This document shows positions 45,630 to 53,397 of a DNA stretch of 64,000 nt, one piece after another. Position 1 is the stretch's first letter. The number at the start of each line of letters is the position of its first letter. The stretch spans positions 186,001-250,000 of IMG/VR virus record IMGVR_UViG_3300026078_000017; one strand, written 5' to 3'. The notes under the pieces were generated by a model, which was given only the letters and a program-made list of their open reading frames with translations, did not search any database and had not been told where the DNA came from. The position numbers and the translations under genes were made by a program. This DNA comes from a virus.

Positions 45630-46154
45630 TCAACCTACAAAAAGATCCCACAAGAACTTACCAATTGCTGATAATAGGCCAGTTAGGACAAAACCGCCAA
45701 ACCACCAAGCACCCTTGCTAAGTTTGACTGCCTTCTGCAAATCCTTGTTGTCTTCTCCAGCAACCTTTTGGATTTGTTTAATCTTGCTGTCTGTGTCGTC
45801 AGTTCTCTTTTCAACCGAGGAAACTCTAATGTGCATCTTTTCATCAAAGTTAGAAAGGGCATCTACCTTATTGGTAAGGTTTGCAATCATTCCTTCAGAC
45901 TTGTGAAGCTTGGAGTAAATGCCATCTTCAGGGTCATAGAGACGATCAAGCTTTTCCTCAATGCGGCTGTCGTTCTGTTTGTGAGATTCAAAGTCGACGT
46001 TCAACTTGGCTTGCATACTCTTGATTTGAGACACCTCAGCCTCAAGTCTATCAAAGCCTCCGTTTAACACTTTGGCCGATCCAATCTTCTGATTGATTTG
46101 AGTTAGAAGTGCCTTGATTTGCTGGTCGTTTTCGTTGTCGTCAATTTTGGCCAT
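45630..46154 (-). CDS. Coiled-coil protein with C-terminal membrane helix
   Basis: A 174-residue protein. Residues 10-140 form an almost continuous coiled coil with heptad patterns ('LTNKVDALSNFDEKMHIRVS') and the C-terminus is a hydrophobic helix ('WWFGGFVLTGLLSAIGKFLW'). It could be a membrane-tethered rod. ATG 46154 ('MAKIDDNEND') is chosen because GGGGGA lies six bases upstream; another ATG lies at 46166. It is the first gene of the leftward region. Confidence 0.75.
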   Translation of the reverse strand: MAKIDDNENDQQIKALLTQINQKIGSAKVLNGGFDRLEAEVSQIKSMQAKLNVDFESHKQNDSRIEEKLDRLYDPEDGIYSKLHKSEGMIANLTNKVDALSNFDEKMHIRVSSVEKRTDDTDSKIKQIQKVAGEDNKDLQKAVKLSKGAWWFGGFVLTGLLSAIGKFLWDLFVG

Positions 46155-46208
46155 TACATCCCCCAAGTGAATACAACGATAAATATAAACAACAGACTGA
46201 TAAATAAG
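46155..46208. promoter_or_regulatory. Divergent promoter region
   Basis: Fifty-four bases between two divergent genes. It holds GATAAATA twice on the plus strand (46178-46185 and again at about 46199-46206), close to the TATAAATA late-promoter box of T4-type phages and pointing toward the GroEL-like gene. In the other orientation it contains TATTTATC for the leftward gene. No -35 sigma-70 box is visible. Its assignment as a late promoter is an inference. Confidence 0.4.
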
Positions 46209-47612
46209 ATGACATCAACAACAACCTTCGTTGACAGAGAAGACTATCAGAAACAAATTCGCCTGTTATCTGAGGAGATTTTAACCAAATACAATGGAAT
46301 TTCTTCACTTTTAACAGAGGACTTGACCGCACTAGATTCTAATACTCTCCATCTTATTGGTAAAGTTTTACGCTCGAATTCACCTCTGGGGGTGAGTTTT
46401 TGTAAGCTCCTTGGTAACTCTTTGTTACAGGCTGAGTCACTAGCTGGCAACTCTGCCAACATTGGACTCATCTATTGCCTGAGCCTCCTTAAGAACGTTT
46501 TGGCATCAGATACCCTAAAAGGCATGTCAGATGTTGCACTTCTGTCTCAATATGAGACAATTCTCCTCAAGCTAAAAGAAGCCATCGAAAACAGCTATCA
46601 AGTTCCTAACTTGGAAGACCTGGAGCAGATTATCGAAAAGGTGTGTGAGGATCGTCTGTTGGCACAGGTTGTCGTTGGAGCAATGAAGGTTGCCGGACTT
46701 CAAGGAAAGATCTACTTTGAAAACGGCAGACAGCACAACTTTGTCGTAGAACGTAGAACTGGGTACAACTTCAAAACAAAACCCTACAAGTTCTTCTTGG
46801 ACTCAAGTGGAGTCTGGGAAAGACAGAATGTAAGGGTTCTGTTGATTGATGGTGTTCTTGAGCAGGTATCTGAGATTGATCAGATTTTGAATGCCGCTCT
46901 TACAAACAAACAGTCAGGTATGATTGTGTGCAGAGGTTTCTCTGAAGAAGTTATTGCCACTCTCAAGGCCAACTTTGACAGAGGACTAATCGACGTCATG
47001 CCCGTCAGAATCAACTCTGACCTGGAGTCCATTAATATTCTCAATGACATGGCAAGTGTGTGCGGCTGTGATATTGTTTCTTCCCTTAAGGGCGATTTGA
47101 TTTCTTGTGTAAAGTGGGATAGTCTTCCTGTTATCAACAAGGTTAGATGTCTTCTTGACAAGACAACCATTGAGGAAGAGAAAACCAGAAATAGTGTCAA
47201 TGCCCAAATCAAACACTTGTTGGCTAAAAGATTTGACAACCAAAACTTGGAAGACGTTGTGAACCTGATTGACGAGAGAATCAAGGCTCTAACCTCTGAG
47301 TCTGTTATTGTTAGACTTCCAGTTATGACCCATCTTCAAAACCAAACAGCAAAAGGGAAGTTCGATACTTCCCTTCGTACAGTCAAGGCAGTTTTGAATA
47401 ATGGCCTAATGACCTTTGGTGACCTGAGAAACAATTTTAAACCAAATAATACTCCACTCGACAGAGCAGTACTTCAAAGCCTAGAAGAAACCCTAAAACA
47501 TTTTGAGAATGTCAAGGTTTCTTCCTTGTCAGCTTACTTGGCCTTCAATGTTTGTGGTAAACAAACGTTGATGATTGCCTCAACTAACGGTGCTATTGTT
47601 GAGGAGGACTGA
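46209..47612 (+). CDS. GroEL-like chaperonin, diverged ATP site
   Basis: A 467-residue protein with recognisable GroEL order. The intermediate/apical part reads 'VVVGAMKVAGLQGKIYFENG', and then 'IVCRGFSEEVIATLKANF', 'GLIDVMPVRINSDLES', 'NILNDMASVCGCDIVSS' line up with the GroEL apical domain. The C-terminal 'FDTSLRTVKAVLNNGLMTFG' corresponds to the GroEL stretch holding Asp398. The ATP motif AGDGTTT is 'AGNSANI' here (residues 79-85), and the Asp398 position is a threonine, so ATPase activity may be lost. It is about 80 residues shorter than GroEL. Start ATG 46209 is preferred because upstream codons overlap the divergent gene. Confidence 0.8.
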   Translation: MTSTTTFVDREDYQKQIRLLSEEILTKYNGISSLLTEDLTALDSNTLHLIGKVLRSNSPLGVSFCKLLGNSLLQAESLAGNSANIGLIYCLSLLKNVLASDTLKGMSDVALLSQYETILLKLKEAIENSYQVPNLEDLEQIIEKVCEDRLLAQVVVGAMKVAGLQGKIYFENGRQHNFVVERRTGYNFKTKPYKFFLDSSGVWERQNVRVLLIDGVLEQVSEIDQILNAALTNKQSGMIVCRGFSEEVIATLKANFDRGLIDVMPVRINSDLESINILNDMASVCGCDIVSSLKGDLISCVKWDSLPVINKVRCLLDKTTIEEEKTRNSVNAQIKHLLAKRFDNQNLEDVVNLIDERIKALTSESVIVRLPVMTHLQNQTAKGKFDTSLRTVKAVLNNGLMTFGDLRNNFKPNNTPLDRAVLQSLEETLKHFENVKVSSLSAYLAFNVCGKQTLMIASTNGAIVEED

Positions 47613-49272
47613 TCTTCCAACCAGCCTTTAGAAGTGCACTGAGAACTTGCTTGTTGTTTTGGATTGGACCACCAGCAATCTGTGTAACCTTCGCAGCCAT
47701 GTCATCGACGTTTGGAGCGTTTGGCTGACCTGGAGGAGTTTGTTGCTGTCCTGCTTGTGGAGTAGGACTTGCTGTGTTTTGTTGATTTGTCTGTTGAACT
47801 TGGGATGCTCCATTTGGCGGTGGAGGTGCCGCACCCGCTGTTCTCTGAGCCTGATTAGAAGGCTGAGAGCTTTGGGTTGGAGCTGCCTGTCCCGCTGGAG
47901 TTGTACCAGAAGCCTGTTGGGTTCCTTGGGATGCGTTTTGACCTGGGGTGATCGGGTGACCTCCCTTGTCCATGCCTGGAGGAAGTTTTAGACCATTGAG
48001 CCTGGTGAAGAAGTTCTCAAGGTGTTGAACTGTTGCCTGGTCATTTGCAGCAGTTCCTTGTTTCAAGACATTTATCAAGTCTGTCGTGATGGCTTCTGGA
48101 CGAAGAGCAGGATCAGTTGTGCCGGACTTAAAGAAGTTAGAAATTCTCTTGAATAGATTTTGACCAACACCCTTGTTGATGAGAGCTTCCAGTTGTTGAA
48201 GTTCTTGATCATTTAGTGGTCTGTTATCAGGCAGCAACTGATTGATTTTTGGCCAAAGTTCAGCAAGCTTCTCGAAGTAGTTGTAGACGATGTTTGCAGT
48301 TGCAGCCACACCCTTGATAGATGGATCAAGGAAGTTCTTTTTGCCTGAGGCAGCAGCCAAGGCTTGACCACGAAGCTTTTCGAGAGCAGCACCAGTTGCC
48401 TGGAGTTCTGGAAATTGCTTGATGATGGTAGAAATCTTCTGGAGTCCCTGATTGACTCTTTGAAGCTGCATAGCAGGATCTTCGCCTGCTTCCTTGAGGA
48501 AGGCTTCTTCCTCTTCTGTCAGAACATCGCCTCCCTCAGGTGCTTTTGGGTTTGTGCCTGTCGCTGCCTCCATCGCAGGAGCTGCCATTGGAGCTGCTTC
48601 TGCCTTTTCTGGAGTAGCTACAAGCGGAACCTTGTCAACAGACATAAGTTGCTTGAAGTCTCCGGCACTCAGGTTCAAAAGTTCATCTGCGATTTTCTCA
48701 TAGTCCAAGGTTGGAAGTTCCATGGACTTGTACATCCTCTTGAGGATTTCTTGGACTTCATGACCTGGAACCAAGGCATGAAGAATCGCCTTCTTCATTC
48801 TTTCAGCCTCTGCAAGATCCTTGAGAGGTGTGGTTGGGTTCTCGATAGCCTTTCTGAAAATAGGGAACTCCAACATGGACTTCATGTCTCTGTTGAAGAA
48901 CCTCGAAAGGTTGTTGTAAAGCAAGGACATGTACTTTACCATGTAGGTTGCTGGTTCCTTGATTGACTCTTTTTCCTCATCTGTCAAACGAAGACGACCA
49001 TCCGCACGGGTGATCTTCTCGCCCATGGTAATACGGTTCATGAGTTCAACAGCATCGTCAAGGCTTTTCTTGACTTCTGGAACTCTTGCTGCAAACGGAG
49101 CAAATACTGAGTCAAACTTCGAAATTGAACTCTGGAGTCTCTGGAGCGCCTCACGATTAAAAGTCTCGTTGAGCAACAAAACGTTTTCCATTACCCAAGA
49201 AACAGCGGCTTCGTTTATCGCTTTATTCTTTTGGACTTTAAACTTGCCATACTCTTCTCTAAGTGTTACCAT
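47593..49272 (-). CDS. Large hypothetical protein with Q/P-rich tail
   Basis: A 559-residue protein. Residues 1-420 are mainly helical and acidic ('MVTLREEYGKFKVQKNKAIN', 'AERMKKAILHALVPGHEVQE'); residues 425-520 are low-complexity Q/P/A/T-rich ('PTQSSQPSNQAQRTAGAAPP'); a short globular end follows ('VTQIAGGPIQNNKQVLSALL'). It converges with the GroEL-like gene, the 3' ends overlapping by 20 bases. A possible scaffold-like or virion protein. AAGAGG precedes ATG 49272. Confidence 0.68.
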   Translation of the reverse strand: MVTLREEYGKFKVQKNKAINEAAVSWVMENVLLLNETFNREALQRLQSSISKFDSVFAPFAARVPEVKKSLDDAVELMNRITMGEKITRADGRLRLTDEEKESIKEPATYMVKYMSLLYNNLSRFFNRDMKSMLEFPIFRKAIENPTTPLKDLAEAERMKKAILHALVPGHEVQEILKRMYKSMELPTLDYEKIADELLNLSAGDFKQLMSVDKVPLVATPEKAEAAPMAAPAMEAATGTNPKAPEGGDVLTEEEEAFLKEAGEDPAMQLQRVNQGLQKISTIIKQFPELQATGAALEKLRGQALAAASGKKNFLDPSIKGVAATANIVYNYFEKLAELWPKINQLLPDNRPLNDQELQQLEALINKGVGQNLFKRISNFFKSGTTDPALRPEAITTDLINVLKQGTAANDQATVQHLENFFTRLNGLKLPPGMDKGGHPITPGQNASQGTQQASGTTPAGQAAPTQSSQPSNQAQRTAGAAPPPPNGASQVQQTNQQNTASPTPQAGQQQTPPGQPNAPNVDDMAAKVTQIAGGPIQNNKQVLSALLKAGWKISPPQQ

Positions 49273-49329
49273 GAGATTTCCTCTTGAAAGTGCATCTAAG
49301 CATAAGTAAATAGGTAAGAATACCCCAAT

Positions 49330-50010
49330 ATGCCCATCGATATAAAACCAACCGGAAAAACAATTTCCCTAGAAGAGCTTCTTCGAAAGGAAAATGCTGT
49401 TTATTTGCCCAAGCCTATGATTTCCCGACCAAATTCCCCAAGTGTGGAAAATGAGGAAGACAAGGTTCCAAGCAAGTTTTACTTGCCAGTCCTGAGGATT
49501 AATGACCCAACACAGTGGGAATCGAAACCCCTGAGCGAACGAGTACACTTCACAGATGAGGTGGCAAAGAAGACCTGTCTAGGAAACTGTTGTGGTGTCA
49601 AGGACTTGCGTGCCGGGTGTTGTCAGCTCGACGTGGACGAGGGAGACATGGAGCACGTTCTAGGTCCGGTGGATGAGGACTGGATCAAGAAAACAATCCA
49701 CTGGATGAAAAAGAAGGGATTGAACGTGACAAGACACGATCTTGTGATAGACTACGATGAAGGTAAACTAATCGGGCAACAGTTCTTTCACGATCACGAG
49801 GTCTTCAAACAGAAGGACACCTATCCAATCTTACGCATCCAGGCCAACGGAAAACGCTTTGCCTGCAAATTCCTAAATGTTCATAATGGTATGTGTACCA
49901 TTTACGAACAAAGACCGAACATGTGTAGAGACTATTTATGTGAGTATGTGAAGTCGAACTTCCTTGCAAGGACCAAGGAACACCCGAATACGTATAAAAA
50001 GCTAAGGTAG
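49330..50010 (+). CDS. YkgJ-like cysteine-cluster protein
   Basis: A 226-residue protein of the YkgJ/CxxxCxxCC metal-binding type. Cysteines occur in 'CLGNCC', 'AGCC', 'FACKFLNVHNGMCTIYEQRP' and 'NMCRDYLCEY', the spacing expected for binding iron-sulphur or zinc. The N-terminal 70 residues are variable. It lies four bases before the YkuK-like gene, and the order looks like a rightward operon 49330-51724. The biochemical role of the family is poorly known. Confidence 0.78.
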   Translation: MPIDIKPTGKTISLEELLRKENAVYLPKPMISRPNSPSVENEEDKVPSKFYLPVLRINDPTQWESKPLSERVHFTDEVAKKTCLGNCCGVKDLRAGCCQLDVDEGDMEHVLGPVDEDWIKKTIHWMKKKGLNVTRHDLVIDYDEGKLIGQQFFHDHEVFKQKDTYPILRIQANGKRFACKFLNVHNGMCTIYEQRPNMCRDYLCEYVKSNFLARTKEHPNTYKKLR

Positions 50011-50013
50011 AAT

Positions 50014-50586
50014 ATGATAACGAAAACCGCAAAACCGATGCCAGTGACCGTTGACACGTGGACGCAGGGAAACGATCCAAAGCAGTATGCTATGGACGAG
50101 ATGCTCGATATTGTACGTCAGAAGTACAATAACCCTGACACCATTACTCACGTGATGGTTGGAACCGACAGTCACTCTGCCGGCGCGAACTACCATTTCG
50201 TTACCGTGCTTTGTGTGTGGGACGAGGGTAAGGGCGGCACGTACTTCTACAAGTCGACCTATGAGCCTAGGAAGACCTTCCAGGGCTCTCAGAAAATGAG
50301 ACTTCAAGACGAGGTTACCAAGAGCCTTGCCTTGGCTTTTGAACTTGAGGAAAAAACCAAGATCAAGCCAGAGGTCCATATTGATGCCTCTCCAGCGGAC
50401 AAAAAGGAATTCTCTTCCTCCTTCAGTGATTTTCTGAAGGGCTATGTACTTTCTTCGGGTTATGATGCAATACTGAAGCCAGAAAGCTTCGTCTCAAATT
50501 GTATTGCAGACAAGCACACCCGTAAAAGAGTACGGGCACGAAGAGGAAACAAAAATGGATCGCAAACAATTGGAAACAGCAATTGA
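50014..50586 (+). CDS. YkuK-like RNase H-fold protein (DUF458)
   Basis: A 190-residue protein. 'MVGTDSHSAGANYHFVTVLC', 'PEVHIDASPADKKEF' and 'LKPESFVSNCIADKHTRKR' match the conserved acidic positions of YkuK/DUF458, a predicted ribonuclease-H-related family. It would act on RNA or RNA/DNA hybrids. It ends 31 bases inside the next gene, which has its own Shine-Dalgarno element, so the two are coupled. Confidence 0.8.
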   Translation: MITKTAKPMPVTVDTWTQGNDPKQYAMDEMLDIVRQKYNNPDTITHVMVGTDSHSAGANYHFVTVLCVWDEGKGGTYFYKSTYEPRKTFQGSQKMRLQDEVTKSLALAFELEEKTKIKPEVHIDASPADKKEFSSSFSDFLKGYVLSSGYDAILKPESFVSNCIADKHTRKRVRARRGNKNGSQTIGNSN

Positions 50587-50863
50587 ACGTCAAACCTTCA
50601 AATTTCTCACAATGATAAAGGAGTCTGCCTCAGACACCGTAATGTTGTGGGCAAATAGAAACAGGGTTGATGTTGACGTTGCTCTTCTACAAAGAATCCT
50701 TGACCAGTACAAGGCAGCAATTGAGAACGAGTATCTTGGCAAAGTCGATTACTTCATGAAGAACTTAGATGGGGAACTTGAAAAGTTTTCTGAGGTGTCA
50801 AACCCTTTGCCACTTACCGACGAGTTGAAGCCCAAGAGAAAAAACTCCAAAAAGAGCGCCTGA
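50555..50863 (+). CDS. Hypothetical helical protein
   Basis: A 102-residue mostly helical protein ('MDRKQLETAIERQTFKFLTM', 'YFMKNLDGELEKFSEVSNPL') with a lysine-rich C-terminus. ATG 50555 is chosen over one 51 bases upstream because GAGGAAAC is correctly spaced. Overlaps the YkuK-like stop. Function unknown. Confidence 0.62.
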   Translation: MDRKQLETAIERQTFKFLTMIKESASDTVMLWANRNRVDVDVALLQRILDQYKAAIENEYLGKVDYFMKNLDGELEKFSEVSNPLPLTDELKPKRKNSKKSA

Positions 50864-50949
50864 GTACCAAGCTTAGGATCGCTCTTTTTGTACTTGGTGG
50901 TATAGGCTTGGTCGGTATAGGTTTTCTTTCCGCCTTGTTATTGCTATGA
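50860..50949 (+). CDS. 29-residue membrane peptide with CTG start
   Basis: A 29-codon frame, CTG 50860 to TGA 50949, encoding '(M)STKLRIALFVLGGIGLVG' then 'IGFLSALLLL'. It is a single hydrophobic segment preceded by two positive charges. The start CTGA overlaps the upstream stop exactly as ATGA would, and its own stop overlaps the next ATG (ATGA), so both ends fit the operon's coupling pattern. An unusual CTG start and very short length keep confidence modest. Confidence 0.42.
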   Translation: MSTKLRIALFVLGGIGLVGIGFLSALLLL

Positions 50950-51419
50950 GAGACTACGTAAAGCACCTTATTCAATGCAAGTGCATTCTGATGCAGTTTC
51001 GTCAGATGCCAGATCCTCCTTTTCACAAGTTCATTGTGTTCTCGGAAATCGAACCCCCGGGCATTATAGTAAAATCTATTGTCCAGTGCCCGAACTGTGG
51101 TGCGGTTCACCGAGTAAAAGAAGTCGGAGTCAGTGAAGTCCTTCGTAAGGAAGATGCCCCAAGCATTCTGACAATCGAGGAAATCAAATCCTCCCTGCCA
51201 GAGAAACTGGTTGCAGGATTTTCAGGGTATGACCTTGAACTCCACCAGTGGATGGAAATCAAGTGGATCCTAGACAATGAACAGTGGGGCAGAAACGTCA
51301 TTCTCACAAAAGACTCTGCCGATGGTCTTGTCACAGGAAAGTATGTCCAAATCATATCCAAGGACATTTGGCGATTTAACAACTTCTCCCGTGAGGAGAT
51401 GATTGCAGAGAAGACATGA
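50946..51419 (+). CDS. Hypothetical protein with CxxC zinc motif
   Basis: A 157-residue protein. 'SIVQCPNCGAVHRVKEVG' gives a CxxC knuckle around residue 48, and a beta-rich C-terminus ends 'VQIISKDIWRFNNFSREEMI'. It could bind zinc and nucleic acid or protein. The start overlaps the upstream stop and the stop overlaps the next start (ATGA on both sides). Family not recognised. Confidence 0.65.
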   Translation: MRDYVKHLIQCKCILMQFRQMPDPPFHKFIVFSEIEPPGIIVKSIVQCPNCGAVHRVKEVGVSEVLRKEDAPSILTIEEIKSSLPEKLVAGFSGYDLELHQWMEIKWILDNEQWGRNVILTKDSADGLVTGKYVQIISKDIWRFNNFSREEMIAEKT

Positions 51420-51724
51420 CAGACACCAAAGAACAAACCCCAGCAGAGTTTTGGGAAGAAGAACAACCAGATCAGGTTTACATCAAACCACGTCTAGAGA
51501 TGAATCTTTCCCCAAAGCAGAAACAAGACTGTAGAGACATTGCCCTGGAGATTCGTAAGTTCGGAATCAACTACAGACAGAGATTGTTTCTGTTGGAACT
51601 CCTTGCCCTTGAGTGCGAAGATAATAACCTCATCCGAGATATCAAGGCTGCCATTGAGAAGTCCAGGGAGACTTTCGGCAAGCAACAGGAATCCGGGTTG
51701 ATTATTCCTGGGTCAAACGACTGA
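51416..51724 (+). CDS. Hypothetical acidic helical protein
   Basis: A 102-residue protein ('MTDTKEQTPAEFWEEEQPDQ' start), acidic at the N-terminus and helical in the middle ('QKQDCRDIALEIRKFGIN'). ATGA overlap with the 50946 gene. Its 3' end converges with the leftward 51702 gene and overlaps it by 23 bases. Function unknown. Confidence 0.62.
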   Translation: MTDTKEQTPAEFWEEEQPDQVYIKPRLEMNLSPKQKQDCRDIALEIRKFGINYRQRLFLLELLALECEDNNLIRDIKAAIEKSRETFGKQQESGLIIPGSND

Positions 51725-52052
51725 CCCGACACAAGTTGTGGTAGGCGTTTCTGATAAATGTCATCTGATAAATACCAACCGTCACAACCTGATTTTTGTA
51801 TAAGCAGCGATAGTACTCGCCATTTATCTGATCTGCTGACCTTGGCACAAACTCAAGAATAAGCAACCAACCCGGAAACATCAGGTTTGTTGGTCTACGA
51901 TAGTGACCATATTCATGCTTCTCTGAAAGCACTGACAAAGAAAAGTCAGCCCCTATAATGAGAAGGTCACCAGGCTCAAAGACGTCCGTTTGGAAGAGCG
52001 ATAATCCTTCGGGTGACTCCGTCTTCTGGGAACGTGTAGGTGTACTCGCCAT
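51702..52052 (-). CDS. Small protein of the GD-barrel family (leftward copy)
   Basis: A 116-residue protein with the same layout as the tandem family at 56262-63978: 'FEPGDLLIIGADFSLSVLSE', then 'FPGWLLILEFVP', then a beta ending 'NQVVTVGIYQMTFIRNAYHN'. It is nearest to the 'PGMYILFL' sub-type. The start chosen (ATG 52052) lacks a good Shine-Dalgarno element, and a later in-frame start is possible. It overlaps the 52278 gene by 77 bases. Confidence 0.55.
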   Translation of the reverse strand: MASTPTRSQKTESPEGLSLFQTDVFEPGDLLIIGADFSLSVLSEKHEYGHYRRPTNLMFPGWLLILEFVPRSADQINGEYYRCLYKNQVVTVGIYQMTFIRNAYHNLCRVSRLTQE

Positions 52053-52278
52053 ATAGACTGTGTTCGTTTGGACCCGCTTCTCGATAGTAGTACCCTGGAG
52101 TACTCTTGTCAAGCTTAGTCTTTAACTTCGTACCATCCGTGTCCATCCAGTGAATAAAGTGTAACATGAACTCCTGGTAAATAACCGGATTGACACCAGG
52201 AGGAGATACCCTGCGGAAAATCCTCTCCATGCCAGTTGTCATCTTTGGAGTTGGAAGTGTTGGTTTTGGTGGTTGCAT
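51976..52278 (-). CDS. Hypothetical small protein
   Basis: A 100-residue proline-rich, basic protein ('MQPPKPTLPTPKMTTGMERI'), ending 'EYTYTFPEDGVTRRIIALPN'. ATG 52278 directly follows the stop of the 52441 gene (TAATATG). No recognised motif. It belongs to a leftward block of four genes (53397-51702). Confidence 0.6.
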   Translation of the reverse strand: MQPPKPTLPTPKMTTGMERIFRRVSPPGVNPVIYQEFMLHFIHWMDTDGTKLKTKLDKSTPGYYYREAGPNEHSLYGEYTYTFPEDGVTRRIIALPNGRL

Positions 52279-52279
52279 A

Positions 52280-52441
52280 TTATCTGTACCTTGGGTAAGT
52301 CGCATGTCTTCGACAACACTTTTGGAAGTCTTCCTCAGCCTTACGTAAAACTTCTCGAAACTGTTCAGGCGTGGGAACTTCTACCTTCTCATAGTCTTCC
52401 TCAGAAAGAGTCTTGAAAATATCTGGTCTGTTGTCAGTCAT
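52280..52441 (-). CDS. 53-residue hypothetical protein
   Basis: A short gene, 53 codons from ATG 52441 with the strong Shine-Dalgarno sequence AGGGGAG four bases upstream. It encodes an acidic helix ('TLSEEDYEKVEVPTPEQFRE') and ends with a basic tail containing two cysteines ('FQKCCRRHATYPRYR'). Its stop is joined to the next start as TAATATG. Family unknown, but the signals argue for a real gene. Confidence 0.6.
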   Translation of the reverse strand: MTDNRPDIFKTLSEEDYEKVEVPTPEQFREVLRKAEEDFQKCCRRHATYPRYR

Positions 52442-52455
52442 AGCACTCCCCTAGT

Positions 52456-53397
52456 TTATGGGATTGGTAATAAAATGGGCAAAGACAAGGGATCTGGACA
52501 AGCCCACACAGGAGCATCAACCCATACCGGAATCCTACCAGAAAACCAAATCTTGTAGAAAATGGTCTTGTAGTCATTCCCACCAACATATTGACCGTCA
52601 GCCGTAAGAGAGTGAGTTACTACCCTGTAGTCCATCAAGGTCCCAACCAACCCACACAAAGGAAACTTCACATAAGTCTCCCCTGTCAAGTCACTAGAAC
52701 TCTGATGTATGTTGTTATTGGTGTTGTTGAAAAACCAGTGCTTCTGTCTTCTGGTCTCAACTACTCCAGGAATACCAGTTATCATGTCCGTGTCCAACCA
52801 GGCAATCTGGTGGAAGTTCACACTGTCCCCAGCAGAGAACCCTATCGACTGTCCATCTCCATTAAGAATCTTTGACCTTTTTGTCACATAGTCCCTTAAC
52901 CGAAGTCCCCCATGCTCCCGCATGTCCCAACGTTTCGTGTCCGTCATGGACTCCTCATAGTCATAACCAGTCAACTCCAACATTCCGTCCACATCCAAAA
53001 AACAATTCAATGTCAAAGTCGGTATGTACTTCGTCTCCTCAGGACTTCCCTTTGTGGTGTGATTTACAATATCTACCATAATGAACTTGTCCTTTAGGGC
53101 AGGAGGTAAGAAGTAGTGGTTAGGATAAGAGAAGGCGGTGCTTACAAACTGTAGGTCACACTTAACAGCCACCAGGTCACCTATCGTCGGAAGATAGTCC
53201 TCAAGCCCTCCTAGAGCCGGCAATAATACATTCTTGGGCGGTACATCCGGAAGATGTGTCACAACAAGTCTCCGACCATCAAAATATCTCCAAGAGGCAT
53301 GATATATCGACATGTACAATCTACCAGAACCATACTCATTAACCCGCGCACGAGTAAACCACTTGTCCATGATAAATGCATTCCGACACCCCCGCAT
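52456..53397 (-). CDS. Hypothetical protein, possible two GD-type domains
   Basis: A protein of about 313 residues. 'YLPTIGDLVAVKCDLQFV' and 'GFSAGDSVNFHQIAWLDTD' each resemble the G-D core of the small tandem family to the right, so it may hold two copies of that domain. Start ATG 53397 is chosen because the box CTATTTAAAT lies just upstream, as before phoH; ATG 53367 is also possible. The hydrophobic stretch obtained by extending to 53508 is read from an AT-rich repeat tract and is probably not translated. Confidence 0.55.
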   Translation of the reverse strand: MRGCRNAFIMDKWFTRARVNEYGSGRLYMSIYHASWRYFDGRRLVVTHLPDVPPKNVLLPALGGLEDYLPTIGDLVAVKCDLQFVSTAFSYPNHYFLPPALKDKFIMVDIVNHTTKGSPEETKYIPTLTLNCFLDVDGMLELTGYDYEESMTDTKRWDMREHGGLRLRDYVTKRSKILNGDGQSIGFSAGDSVNFHQIAWLDTDMITGIPGVVETRRQKHWFFNNTNNNIHQSSSDLTGETYVKFPLCGLVGTLMDYRVVTHSLTADGQYVGGNDYKTIFYKIWFSGRIPVWVDAPVWACPDPLSLPILLPIP

